Numbered from the stretch's first letter, positions 1 through 5,091 are shown. The stretch: 6,183 nt of DNA from Planctomycetota bacterium (GCA_023417165.1 JAEZGD010000551.1:1-6183), one strand, 5' to 3'. The notes: generated by a model from the sequence alone, not told the origin. Translations and numbers: made by a program.

Positions 1-444
1 CTTGCCGCCAGCGATGCGGTTGGCATAGCGGCCGACGGTCGCGCCAAAGTACGGATGCCGCTGCAAGTAGCCTTCGAGCGTGGGGAACGACAGTTGAATG
101 TTCGCCAGCTTGCCGTTCTTGTCCGGCGTTTCCATGGCGACGACGATCGCGCCATAGTTGGTCATCTTCAGGACCAGGCCATTCTTGTTCTTGATGGTGT
201 AGAGGTCGACGGCGACGCCATCCTTGGTCGTTCCAAACGCAGTCTTTTCAATCGTCATGGCAGCGGTGTTCTCCTGAGAGGTGGGCGCGGCGGCCGGCGC
301 TGGTTCCGTTTCGTCAGCCGCAGGCGCGGGGGCATTGGTCTTGGGGGCCGACCCCTTCTTGGGCGCCTGCGGAGGCTGGCAGCCGCTGGTCAGCAGTCCA
401 ACGCAAGCAACAGAGAGCAAACACGTTCGCAAGGCAATACGCAT
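1..444 (-). CDS. galM: Aldose 1-epimerase (galactose mutarotase), putative lipoprotein, 3' end cut by window
   Basis: The first 148 codons are present; the C-terminus lies beyond base 1. Mutarotases interconvert alpha and beta anomers of aldoses such as galactose and glucose. Residues 1-21 form an export signal (MRIALRTCLLSVACVGLL) followed by TSGC, so C22 is the probable lipidated cysteine; threonine at -3 makes the lipobox slightly non-standard. Residues 23-62 are an Ala/Pro/Lys-rich linker. The epimerase beta-sandwich starts near residue 64 and is recognised by MTNYGA (94-99), LEGY (123-126) and the family signature HPYFGATVGRYANRI (130-144), whose Asn and Arg help bind the sugar. The catalytic His and Glu lie outside the window. 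The ATG at 444-442 is preceded by AGGAG (plus bases 454-458) at 9-nt spacing. It is transcribed divergently from the sigma operon. Family assignment is firm; periplasmic or outer-membrane placement is inferred from the N-terminus. Confidence 0.93.
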   Translation of the reverse strand, partial: MRIALRTCLLSVACVGLLTSGCQPPQAPKKGSAPKTNAPAPAADETEPAPAAAPTSQENTAAMTIEKTAFGTTKDGVAVDLYTIKNKNGLVLKMTNYGAIVVAMETPDKNGKLANIQLSFPTLEGYLQRHPYFGATVGRYANRIAGGK

Positions 445-479
445 GAGAGGAGGCTCCTGATTCGAAGGGGTGGGAGGCC

Positions 480-508
480 ATTATGGGAGGCTCTCGCCAG
501 GGCGTAAA
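480..508 (-). promoter_or_regulatory. Candidate sigma-70 promoter of the mutarotase gene
   Basis: Read on the minus strand: TTTACG (plus 508-503, 4 of 6 to the -35 consensus), a 17-bp spacer, then CATAAT (plus 485-480, 5 of 6 to the -10). Transcription would start near base 473, giving a leader of about 30 nt that contains the AGGAG ribosome binding site. Spacing and position fit well; there is no experimental support. Confidence 0.5.
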
Positions 509-547
509 GAACCCTGTGACGGTTTGTAGGAAATTGTAAATAGTTGT

Positions 548-576
548 TTCTGAGGGCCTGCGCAGGCGGGTATAAT
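548..576 (+). promoter_or_regulatory. Candidate promoter for the leader and sigma operon
   Basis: A perfect -10 hexamer TATAAT lies at 571-576. The -35 at 17-bp spacing is weak (TTCTGA, 548-553, 3 of 6), and an alternative TTGTTT (544-549) would need a 21-bp spacer. A strong -10 with a poor -35 is common in activated promoters. Transcription would begin near 583 and, with no T-tract terminator visible before 1029, would run into the sigma factor gene. Confidence 0.4.
556..567. repeat. 12-bp perfect palindrome in promoter spacer (possible operator)
   Basis: GCCTGCGCAGGC reads the same on both strands and ends three bases before the TATAAT at 571, so it lies inside the presumed -35/-10 spacer. 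Dimeric regulators commonly bind there. One or two 12-bp palindromes are expected by chance in a window this size, so only the position makes it notable. Confidence 0.3.
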
Positions 577-684
577 TCACGGCATTACGCTCCGCCAAGG
601 TGTTGTGTCGGTGGTGGGCCTTCGTAGGTGGAAAGGTTGCGTTACGTCTGGCGCCGGCTTGGCTGACCCATCGCACCGGAAGAA

Positions 685-729
685 GGAGGGGGGCATAAAG
701 TGCTTGGCTTGCACGGGCAAGATTCCTCC
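685..729 (+). promoter_or_regulatory. Hairpin that could mask the Shine-Dalgarno and start codon of the small ORF
   Basis: GGAGG (685-689) can pair with CCTCC (725-729), and inside it GTGC (700-703) with GCAC (711-714), closing a 7-nt loop. This would hide both the ribosome binding site and the GTG start of the candidate small ORF. A competing hairpin, CTTGC (708-712) with GCAAG (717-721) around an ACGG tetraloop, excludes the inner stem. Two exclusive folds around a start site are typical of translational switches, but the stems are short and no folding energy was computed. Confidence 0.25.
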
Positions 730-846
730 GGCGACGGTAACTATTCACGGTCGGTCGCTTCAGAGAGCTTCGCTTGCCACCCGCTAGGGGCTGAACACCT
801 AGGCATAAGGTTGGAATTGCGGAAGGGACCATTCGCCCTTGGTTGA
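700..846 (+). CDS. Candidate small ORF, 48 codons, unknown function
   Basis: A GTG start follows a perfect AAGGAGG (683-689) by 10 nt and opens a 48-codon frame ending at TGA 844-846. The product would be hydrophilic and slightly His/Gly/Ser-rich (it contains HGQDSSGDG near the start and ends ELRKGPFALG), with a single cysteine and no membrane segment. I do not recognise it. The strong Shine-Dalgarno is the main argument; codon use is not distinctive, and the stop lies about 180 nt before the sigma gene. It could be a leader peptide, a real small protein, or chance. Confidence 0.25.
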   Translation: MLGLHGQDSSGDGNYSRSVASESFACHPLGAEHLGIRLELRKGPFALG

Positions 847-1028
847 GGCGACTGGCATCGCTGTAACCGATTGTATGGAAAGAGTTTGCCATCTCTTGCT
901 GCGGCTAGGGATTCGCAACTGCAACGACGAAAAAGCATGGCATAAATCGGACGTCGGCCTCGGTTCTGCCAGCGCGCAGCGAGGAGATCAGGGACCATCT
1001 CTGCGGCACGGAGAAGGTGGCATCACGC

Positions 1029-1553
1029 ATGGATTGGCAACTTGCACTGGCCCAGCACGATCGGTGGCTGCGGACCATTCTGGCGGCACGCTTGCGCGAT
1101 CGCGATGCGGTCGAAGAGGTGCTGCAAGAGGTGGCGCTGGCCGCCGTGCGCCAGGCGGCGCCGATCCAGGACCCGACGAAAGTCGCGCCATGGCTGTATC
1201 GCCTGGCGGTGACGCAGGTGCTTTTGTATCGGCGCAAGCTCGGCCGGCGTCGCAAGTTAACCGATCGCTTTGCCGAGCGCGTGCCACCAACCGAGCATGA
1301 TCCCGCCACGCCCGATCCGCTGGCGTGGCTACTCGCCGACGAACGGCGGCGCATGTTGCGAAAGGCGCTCGCGAAGCTGCCGCCGCGCGATGTCGAAATC
1401 CTACTGCTGAAGTACACCGAAAACTGGAGCTATCACCACATCGCTGCGCACCTCGGCATCTCGCATAGCGCCGTCGAGACGCGGCTGCATCGAGCGCGGG
1501 CGCGATTGCGTGAGGAACTGGCAACGCTCGAACCGAGCGAGGTAACGTCATGA
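1029..1553 (+). CDS. ECF-type RNA polymerase sigma-70 family factor
   Basis: 174 residues, the usual size for an extracytoplasmic-function sigma factor, which directs RNA polymerase to a small set of promoters and is normally held inactive by a partner anti-sigma factor. Region 2 spans about 11-75: RDAVEEVLQEVALAAV is the core-binding helix and PWLYRLAVTQVLLYRRK (54-70) the -10 recognition part. A Pro-rich linker (86-97) leads to region 4 (about 113-165), with LPPRDVEILLLKY and the helix-turn-helix SYHHIAAHLGISHSAVETRLHRAR (134-157, written here in parts: SYHHIAAHLGIS then HSAVETRLHRAR). Regions 1 and 3 are absent, as expected. I chose ATG 1029 because GGAGAAGG (1010-1017) lies upstream of it; the GTG at 1017, four codons earlier, would overlap that site. 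Its stop overlaps the next start as ATGA, so the two are translationally coupled. Target promoters are unknown and no obvious autoregulatory GGAAC-type site is visible upstream. Confidence 0.92.
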   Translation: MDWQLALAQHDRWLRTILAARLRDRDAVEEVLQEVALAAVRQAAPIQDPTKVAPWLYRLAVTQVLLYRRKLGRRRKLTDRFAERVPPTEHDPATPDPLAWLLADERRRMLRKALAKLPPRDVEILLLKYTENWSYHHIAAHLGISHSAVETRLHRARARLREELATLEPSEVTS

Positions 1554-2221
1554 ACGAATCGTCTGCATCGCGGGACCTGCAATTGAGTCGCCTGGTCGAT
1601 GGCGAGCTATCACCGATCGAGTATCGCGCGCTGTTGCTGGCGCTGGACGCTGATCCGCAAGGCTGGCGTCAGTGCGCGCTGGCGTTCTTGGAAGCGCAAG
1701 CCATGAGCGGCGAGCTGAGCGCGCTGCGCGGTGAATACTTGTCTCCGCCTGCGCAGCCAAAGGCAGCTTCCGCGAGTAAAGCGTCTTCGTGGCGGATCAC
1801 GTTGCTGGCGATGGCGGCCAGCTTTGTGGTGGCGCTGCCGCTGGGAGGTTGGCTGCTGCGCCCAAGCGATGCGCCGAGTAGCTCGCCGTCGCAGATCGTG
1901 CAGCATATCGATCCGTTGCCTGAGGTTCCGCAAACGCCGAAGACGCCGGCCGCGGATGCGCCGCTAGGCAAGGTGCGCTTGGTCACAGCCGATGGGCAGG
2001 TTGAGGTGCCGTATTACAGCATGGCGAGCGGCTCGCAGTACTTACTCGATCAACAGCCGACGCTGTCCGATGCGATGCTGCAATCGCTGGAGCGTGAGGG
2101 GCATCTCATCAAGCAAGCGCAAGCCGGGGTGATGCCGGTGCAGCTTGAGGACGGTGCGCAACTGTATTTGCCGGTCGAAAGCTATCTCGTTACGCCAGCG
2201 AGTCATCGCTTGATTCAGTAG
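1550..2221 (+). CDS. Membrane anti-sigma factor, RseA-like
   Basis: 223 residues. Residues 11-55 (LSRLVDGELSPIEYRALLLA, then a DADPQGW core) match the pattern of the RseA N-terminal sigma-binding domain: an LSxLxDGE motif, a run of Leu-rich helix, then 'DP...W'. One transmembrane helix follows (about 83-103, ITLLAMAASFVVALPLGGWLL), giving a cytoplasmic N-terminus and a periplasmic C-terminus of about 120 residues. The outer part starts with a Ser/Pro-rich linker (105-137) and ends in a compact region (140-223) rich in beta-type residues. There is no HxxxCxxC zinc-binding anti-sigma motif; the only cysteine is C42. It starts within the stop codon of the sigma gene (ATGA), the usual arrangement for a sigma/anti-sigma pair. 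The role is inferred from topology, N-terminal motif and position; no close relative was compared. Confidence 0.8.
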   Translation: MNESSASRDLQLSRLVDGELSPIEYRALLLALDADPQGWRQCALAFLEAQAMSGELSALRGEYLSPPAQPKAASASKASSWRITLLAMAASFVVALPLGGWLLRPSDAPSSSPSQIVQHIDPLPEVPQTPKTPAADAPLGKVRLVTADGQVEVPYYSMASGSQYLLDQQPTLSDAMLQSLEREGHLIKQAQAGVMPVQLEDGAQLYLPVESYLVTPASHRLIQ

Positions 2222-2283
2222 CCAGATCATGAGCCGACTTAAAGAGCATGGTTCAGGGGGAGCGTCTTTTCAGGAGTAGGAAT

Positions 2284-3399
2284 ATGATTCGCCAACGTTG
2301 GAAACTTTGGATGCGCGGGACGGCGGTCGCTGCGCTGTTGTGTTGTAGCGCAAACGCCAATGCGCAAACGGCAACCATCCCGGCGCCACCGGCGGTGCCT
2401 GCGGTACCGGGCGTGCCAGCAGGCGGAGCGCCGCTGACGGTGCATACCACCTTCGATGCGCGCGGGCCAGAAGTTGAACAGCTGATCAAGAAAATGCAGC
2501 AAGCCAAGTTCTGGATCGGTGTGGAGTGCGGTCCGCTCGTCGACTTGCTCAAATCGCAACTGCAATTGGAACATGGCGTGGTTGCCATGTCGGTGATGGA
2601 CGAGAGTCCTGCGAGCAAGGCCGGGCTGCAAAAGTTCGACATCTTGCTGCAACTGGGCGACGAGAAGCTGCGCGACGTTAGCCAGTTGATCGACGTCGTC
2701 GACGCGCTCGGTGCCAAGGAAGCGACATTACGTGTCATGCGCGGCGGTAAAGAGCTGTCGCTGTTGATCACGCCCATCGAGCGTCCGCAGCGCGCCGCTG
2801 CGGATCCCAATGCCCTGGAAACGCAACTGCGGAATTCCCTCGGCGGTCTTCCCGAAAAGGTTCAGAAGGACGTGCGTGTGATGGTGGTCCGGCCTGGTAC
2901 GTTGTTCAAGCCGGACCTGCCGGCCATGAAACTGCCTGAAGGCATGTCGATTTCGATCAGCAAGTCGGATGACAAGCCTGCGACGATCGACGTTCAGCAA
3001 GGCGATAAGAAGTGGAGCGTGACCGAAGACGAACTCGACAAACTGCCGCCAGAGATTCGCGTGCATGTCGAGCGGATGCGCGCACCCATGGTTCACTTGC
3101 CGATTCCCGTTGAGCCACATGGCAAAGCCACCATGGCCTATCCGGGGCGCGTCGAGGTAATTCCCGGTACGGTGCCGCCGGGCGATGTGGTTGTGCCGCG
3201 GGTCAAGGTGCACTCGATTCCGGCGGTCCCCGGTCAGCCGTCGCAACTTGCCGAATTGCATCAGAAGATGGATCAGGTGCTCAAAGCCGTGCAACAGCAA
3301 GGGCCAGGGCAGGGGAGTATCGATCAATTGCAGAAAGAAGTCGACCGCCTGCGCCAGGACGTCGAAACGCTGCAGAAGCAGTTGAAGGAGCGGAATTAG
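2284..3399 (+). CDS. Secreted PDZ-domain protein with C-terminal coiled coil, no protease domain
   Basis: 371 residues. A Sec signal peptide (1-27, hydrophobic core AVAALLCC, cleavage after ANA) predicts export. A Pro/Ala/Val linker (31-51) follows. Residues 76-165 form a PDZ domain: FWIGV (76-80) begins the ligand-binding edge, GVVAMSVMDESPASKAGLQKFD (98-119, in parts GVVAMSVMDESP and ASKAGLQKFD) is the classic 'V..v..gSPA..AGL...D' core, and LRVMRGGKELSLLIT ends it. A middle region (about 200-305) contains DDKPATIDVQQGDKKWSV and LPPEIRVHVERM, which I recall from planctomycete PDZ proteins. Heptads from 321 to 370 (DQLQKEVDRLRQDVETLQKQ) predict a coiled coil and so oligomerisation. There is no trypsin-like catalytic triad region. 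ATG 2284 is chosen because AGGAG (2272-2276) precedes it at 7 nt and the signal peptide starts there; an in-frame upstream start at 2248 would add 12 polar residues. It sits 62 nt after the anti-sigma gene, probably in one operon, suggesting a periplasmic sensor or partner of the anti-sigma factor. Confidence 0.85.
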   Translation: MIRQRWKLWMRGTAVAALLCCSANANAQTATIPAPPAVPAVPGVPAGGAPLTVHTTFDARGPEVEQLIKKMQQAKFWIGVECGPLVDLLKSQLQLEHGVVAMSVMDESPASKAGLQKFDILLQLGDEKLRDVSQLIDVVDALGAKEATLRVMRGGKELSLLITPIERPQRAAADPNALETQLRNSLGGLPEKVQKDVRVMVVRPGTLFKPDLPAMKLPEGMSISISKSDDKPATIDVQQGDKKWSVTEDELDKLPPEIRVHVERMRAPMVHLPIPVEPHGKATMAYPGRVEVIPGTVPPGDVVVPRVKVHSIPAVPGQPSQLAELHQKMDQVLKAVQQQGPGQGSIDQLQKEVDRLRQDVETLQKQLKERN

Positions 3400-3415
3400 A
3401 GCCTATAGCCGTTCG

Positions 3416-3449
3416 CCCGGCGGGCCAGTGTGTTCGCTCGCCCGCTGGG
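3416..3449 (+). terminator. GC-rich hairpin after the sigma operon, possible terminator without T-tract
   Basis: CCCGGCGGGC (3416-3425) pairs with GCCCGCTGGG (3440-3449): ten base pairs including one G-T, around a 14-nt loop, beginning 17 nt after the stop of the PDZ gene. No T-run follows, so it is not a standard intrinsic terminator; it could protect the mRNA 3' end or help Rho-dependent termination. An 8-bp palindrome CCGGCCGG follows at 3451-3458. Confidence 0.4.
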
Positions 3450-3458
3450 ACCGGCCGG

Positions 3459-3676
3459 TTCAGCTCGATTGCAGACCTATTATCTGGATGACGGTTTGTG
3501 ACCGTGGCTGGCCACCGCAAATTGCCTGCCACGGGGCCAAGGCTTGGAATAAACGCCCCAGAGGGCCTCGAACCTTTTGAGGATAGCAACACGTATAGGA
3601 ATTGTGCGGCCGGTGGTCTCCCCGAAATGGGTATGCGGATAGCGTCTGTAGGGGTTCTCTAATCGCCGCAGACTTC
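3459..3676. other. Gene-free stretch with a cluster of short inverted repeats
   Basis: No credible gene is seen on either strand. Several perfect dyads lie close together: ACGGT-N5-ACCGT (3491-3505), CCGTGGC with GCCACGG (3502-3508 and 3528-3534), GCAA-A-TTGC (3517-3525), CCAAG-G-CTTGG (3537-3547) and CCTCGAA-N3-TTTGAGG (3566-3582, one G-T pair). A TATTAT at 3478-3483 resembles a -10 box but lacks a -35. The dyads could belong to a structured RNA or a distal terminator region, or be chance in GC-rich spacer. Confidence 0.3.
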
Positions 3677-3695
3677 CGAAATTGACCCGATTTCG
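3677..3695. promoter_or_regulatory. Inverted repeat abutting the -35 box (possible operator)
   Basis: CGAAAT (3677-3682) and ATTTCG (3690-3695) form a perfect 6-bp inverted repeat around seven bases (TGACCCG). It ends at the base before the -35 hexamer at 3696. The half-site spacing and location suit a dimeric helix-turn-helix regulator. No regulator gene is adjacent, so this rests on position and symmetry only. Confidence 0.35.
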
Positions 3696-3725
3696 TTGAC
3701 TTTCCGTTTTGGAGCCAACTATACT
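3696..3725 (+). promoter_or_regulatory. Sigma-70 promoter of the membrane-protein pair
   Basis: TTGACT (3696-3701, 5 of 6), an 18-bp spacer and TATACT (3720-3725, 5 of 6) form the best promoter match in the window, pointing at the gene at 3895. Transcription would start near 3732. The consensus-like boxes suggest housekeeping, fairly constitutive expression unless the adjacent inverted repeat is an operator. Confidence 0.65.
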
Positions 3726-3740
3726 GAGGTTGCCTCTACT

Positions 3741-3766
3741 CCTCATCGTGATCTTGTCTGATGAGG
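3741..3766 (+). other. Stem-loop in the 5' UTR of the 275-aa membrane protein gene
   Basis: CCTCATC (3741-3747) pairs with GATGAGG (3760-3766) over seven bases with a 12-nt loop, close to the predicted 5' end of the mRNA. A second stem, GGCCAG (3765-3770) with CTGGCC (3788-3793), shares two bases with it. The leader is about 160 nt long, more than needed for ribosome binding, and no ORF lies in it. A 5'-end stem-loop often stabilises mRNA; a regulatory switch is possible but unsupported. Confidence 0.35.
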
Positions 3767-3894
3767 CCAGAATCGCATGGGCAGGCCCTGGCCGGTCCGC
3801 GCAGGATGACTGCTTGTAATCATGGGTCGGCGAGGACGACCAGCAAGCAACTTGTTCAGAGGTAGGTTTCCTAGCTAGTACAGGAACGACGGCC

Positions 3895-4722
3895 ATGACG
3901 CTGATCGGCAAGATTTTCACGATGCTCATCTTGGTGATGAGTATTGTCTTCATGTCCTTTGCGGTCATGGTCTTCGCCACGCATAAGAACTGGAAAGAAC
4001 AGGCGCTCGCTCTTAAGCAGCAAGTACAAGACGCCTATACCACCAATACTGCGTTGCGCAACGAGTTAGAAAGCGCTCGCTTGGTTTTGGCTGAGCATCA
4101 AGCCGCTCGGCGTCAAGCGCTGGCTACGTTGCAATCGCAACTGAAGCAGTCGATCGACGACCTGGGGAATACCCAGGCAGAACTGGCGAAGCTGCAAACC
4201 GCGCATACCGAAGTGGTGCAAAAGCTGGCTGTCGCTCAGCAAAGCCTGGAGAAGTTCGGCCAAGACAACGAAGCGTTGCGGACCGACATTGTCACCATTC
4301 AAAAAGATCGCGACGACAAGCTCACGCGCGTCACCAGCCTGGGCGATCAGGTCAATCAGGCGCAAGTCAAGTTGCAGCAGTTGGAAGAACGCCGCGATCA
4401 GTTGATCTCGCAAATTGCCTTTCAGAAGCTGACGCTGGAACAGAACGGCATTGATGTGAATGCCCCCTTGCCGACCTCGCTCGAGCGGCGCGTCGATGGT
4501 GTGATCACCGCGGTCAGCGATAAGAATCTGGTCGAGATTTCGATCGGCATGGACGATGGCGTGAGCGTGGGGAATACCCTCGAAGTCTTCCGCGACAACA
4601 AGTATCTCGGCAAGGTGGTCGTGACCAAGGTTACCGCGAATCGTTCGGTGGCCCGCATTGATCCGAGCTTCCAGCAGGCCCCCATTCGCAAAGGAGATCG
4701 CGTTGCCAGCAAGATTAGCTGA
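3895..4722 (+). CDS. Single-pass membrane protein with long coiled coil and C-terminal beta domain, function unknown
   Basis: 275 residues. A transmembrane segment (about 7-27, IFTMLILVMSIVFMSFAVMV) serves as signal anchor, with one preceding lysine (K6) and HKNWK after it, so orientation is not obvious from charge alone. Residues 32-180 are Gln/Leu/Glu-rich heptads predicting a long coiled coil. Residues 199-275 form a small beta domain with the pattern 'VDGVITAVSDKNLVEISIG' followed by 'DDGVSVGNTLEVFR', 'YLGKVVVTKV' and 'IRKGDRVASKI', resembling C-terminal beta domains of FlgT and, more loosely, of MreC. The TM/coiled-coil/beta layout is also that of MreC, but I see no MreC-specific sequence and it is shorter upstream, so I do not name it so. 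ATG 3895 has AGGA (3882-3885) at 9 nt. It overlaps the next gene by 20 nt. The role is likely structural or scaffolding at the inner membrane. Confidence 0.82.
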   Translation: MTLIGKIFTMLILVMSIVFMSFAVMVFATHKNWKEQALALKQQVQDAYTTNTALRNELESARLVLAEHQAARRQALATLQSQLKQSIDDLGNTQAELAKLQTAHTEVVQKLAVAQQSLEKFGQDNEALRTDIVTIQKDRDDKLTRVTSLGDQVNQAQVKLQQLEERRDQLISQIAFQKLTLEQNGIDVNAPLPTSLERRVDGVITAVSDKNLVEISIGMDDGVSVGNTLEVFRDNKYLGKVVVTKVTANRSVARIDPSFQQAPIRKGDRVASKIS

Positions 4723-4915
4723 CGCTGTCCCGACCGAAAAGCAGCGTTTTAACGTCTATACCATGATGCTGATCATCTCGTTCATCGCCACGCTGGTCGC
4801 TTGCGTGGTGCTGTGGACCGAGATGGGAGCCTATATGTACGCCGATGGGCAGCCCACGCCGTGGCCGCCTTGGAATGCCAGCGCGGCCAAAGTCACGCCG
4901 CCGCCGGTGAACTAA
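4703..4915 (+). CDS. Small single-pass membrane protein (70 aa), TTG start
   Basis: The best start is TTG 4703, six bases after AAGGAG (4691-4696), both lying inside the end of the previous gene, with a 20-nt overlap. An ATG at 4763 would remove the first 20 residues and begin directly at the membrane helix without a good ribosome site. The 70-aa product has a polar N-terminus ending TEKQRFNVYT, one TM helix (about 20-38, TMMLIISFIATLVACVVLW), an acidic patch after it (TEMGAY), and a short Pro/Trp-rich tail (PTPWPPW). The KQRFNVYTMMLIISF segment is of a type I recall in small conserved planctomycete proteins, without known function. The overlap predicts translational coupling and a fixed ratio to the coiled-coil protein, so they are probably partners in one membrane complex. 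Confidence 0.75.
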   Translation: MPARLADAVPTEKQRFNVYTMMLIISFIATLVACVVLWTEMGAYMYADGQPTPWPPWNASAAKVTPPPVN

Positions 4916-4934
4916 AACCATCTTCAGTGTTTTT

Positions 4935-4960
4935 GGGCGAGCTTAGTCTCGCCCTTTTTT
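4935..4960 (+). terminator. Rho-independent terminator
   Basis: GGGCGAG (4935-4941) and CTCGCCC (4948-4954) form a perfect 7-bp GC-rich stem with a 6-nt loop, followed directly by six Ts (4955-4960). It lies 19 nt after the stop of the small membrane protein and ends that two-gene unit. It is directional: the opposite strand has no matching T-run after the stem. Confidence 0.9.
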
Positions 4961-5018
4961 ATGGACTGTGGCGCTTGCTAGCTTGCGGCGCATAAAGAAA
5001 AGTCTGTTAGCCAAAACA

Positions 5019-5047
5019 TTGTGAGGGACGCCGCCGAGCACTAGCAT
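5019..5047 (+). promoter_or_regulatory. Weak candidate promoter for the glycosyltransferase gene
   Basis: TTGTGA (5019-5024, 4 of 6), a 17-bp spacer and TAGCAT (5042-5047, 4 of 6) precede the gene by about 45 nt. The terminator just upstream means the gene needs its own promoter; this is the best I can find in the gap, but the match is modest. Confidence 0.28.
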
Positions 5048-5091
5048 CACAACACACTCGGACGCAATTCGCCGCTTCTTAGGATTCTGGC

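Larger units (their letters stand above)
583..1028 (+). other. Long untranslated leader or intergenic stretch upstream of the sigma gene
   Basis: About 445 bases lie between the presumed start site and the sigma factor ATG without a convincing long gene on either strand. Small stem-loops can be drawn at 608-679 (CGGTG with CACCG, extended by GTGGG with CCCAT), 685-729, 784-802 (CTAGG with CCTAG), 823-840 (AAGGG with CCCTT) and 983-1002 (GGAGAT with ATCTCT, the last pair G-T). None is followed by a T-tract. I found none of the conserved boxes of RNase P RNA, tmRNA, SRP RNA or a group II intron. It may be a regulatory 5' leader, host a short ORF (see 700-846), or be plain spacer. Confidence 0.4.

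Noticed and set aside
605..787. 60-codon plus-strand ORF with a CxxC pair (KCLACTGK)
   Set aside because: GTG start with only AAGG at 4 nt; one CxxC is not enough for a zinc ribbon, and it overlaps the better-supported frame at 700-846.
583..850. Possible known housekeeping RNA (6S, RNase P, SRP, tmRNA) after the TATAAT
   Set aside because: None of the conserved sequence boxes of RNase P, SRP or tmRNA is present, and I could not draw the long closing stem and central bubble of 6S RNA.
314..892. 192-codon minus-strand ORF covering the intergenic region and part of the mutarotase gene
   Set aside because: It overlaps the clear mutarotase frame on the same strand in a different frame, its protein has no recognisable domain, and it has no sensible start signal.
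839..1300. 153-codon plus-strand ORF overlapping the sigma gene
   Set aside because: Most of it is the out-of-frame shadow of the sigma factor, giving Arg/Gly/Ala-rich low-complexity protein; non-ATG start without ribosome site.
3757..3776. CTGATGAG followed by AGAA, resembling a hammerhead ribozyme core
   Set aside because: The required stem II followed by GAAA and the cleavage-site triplet in a third stem cannot be drawn; the CTGATGAG is explained by the simple stem-loop 3741-3766.
3480..3980. 166-codon minus-strand ORF across the 3400-3894 gap
   Set aside because: Its start lies inside the real membrane-protein gene, it crosses that gene's promoter and leader, and the translation shows no domain or export signal.
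3895..4722. Calling the coiled-coil membrane protein MreC
   Set aside because: Layout is similar, but there is no MreC-specific motif that I can see, and neither MreB nor MreD neighbours are present; the following gene is a 70-aa single-TM protein unlike multi-pass MreD.
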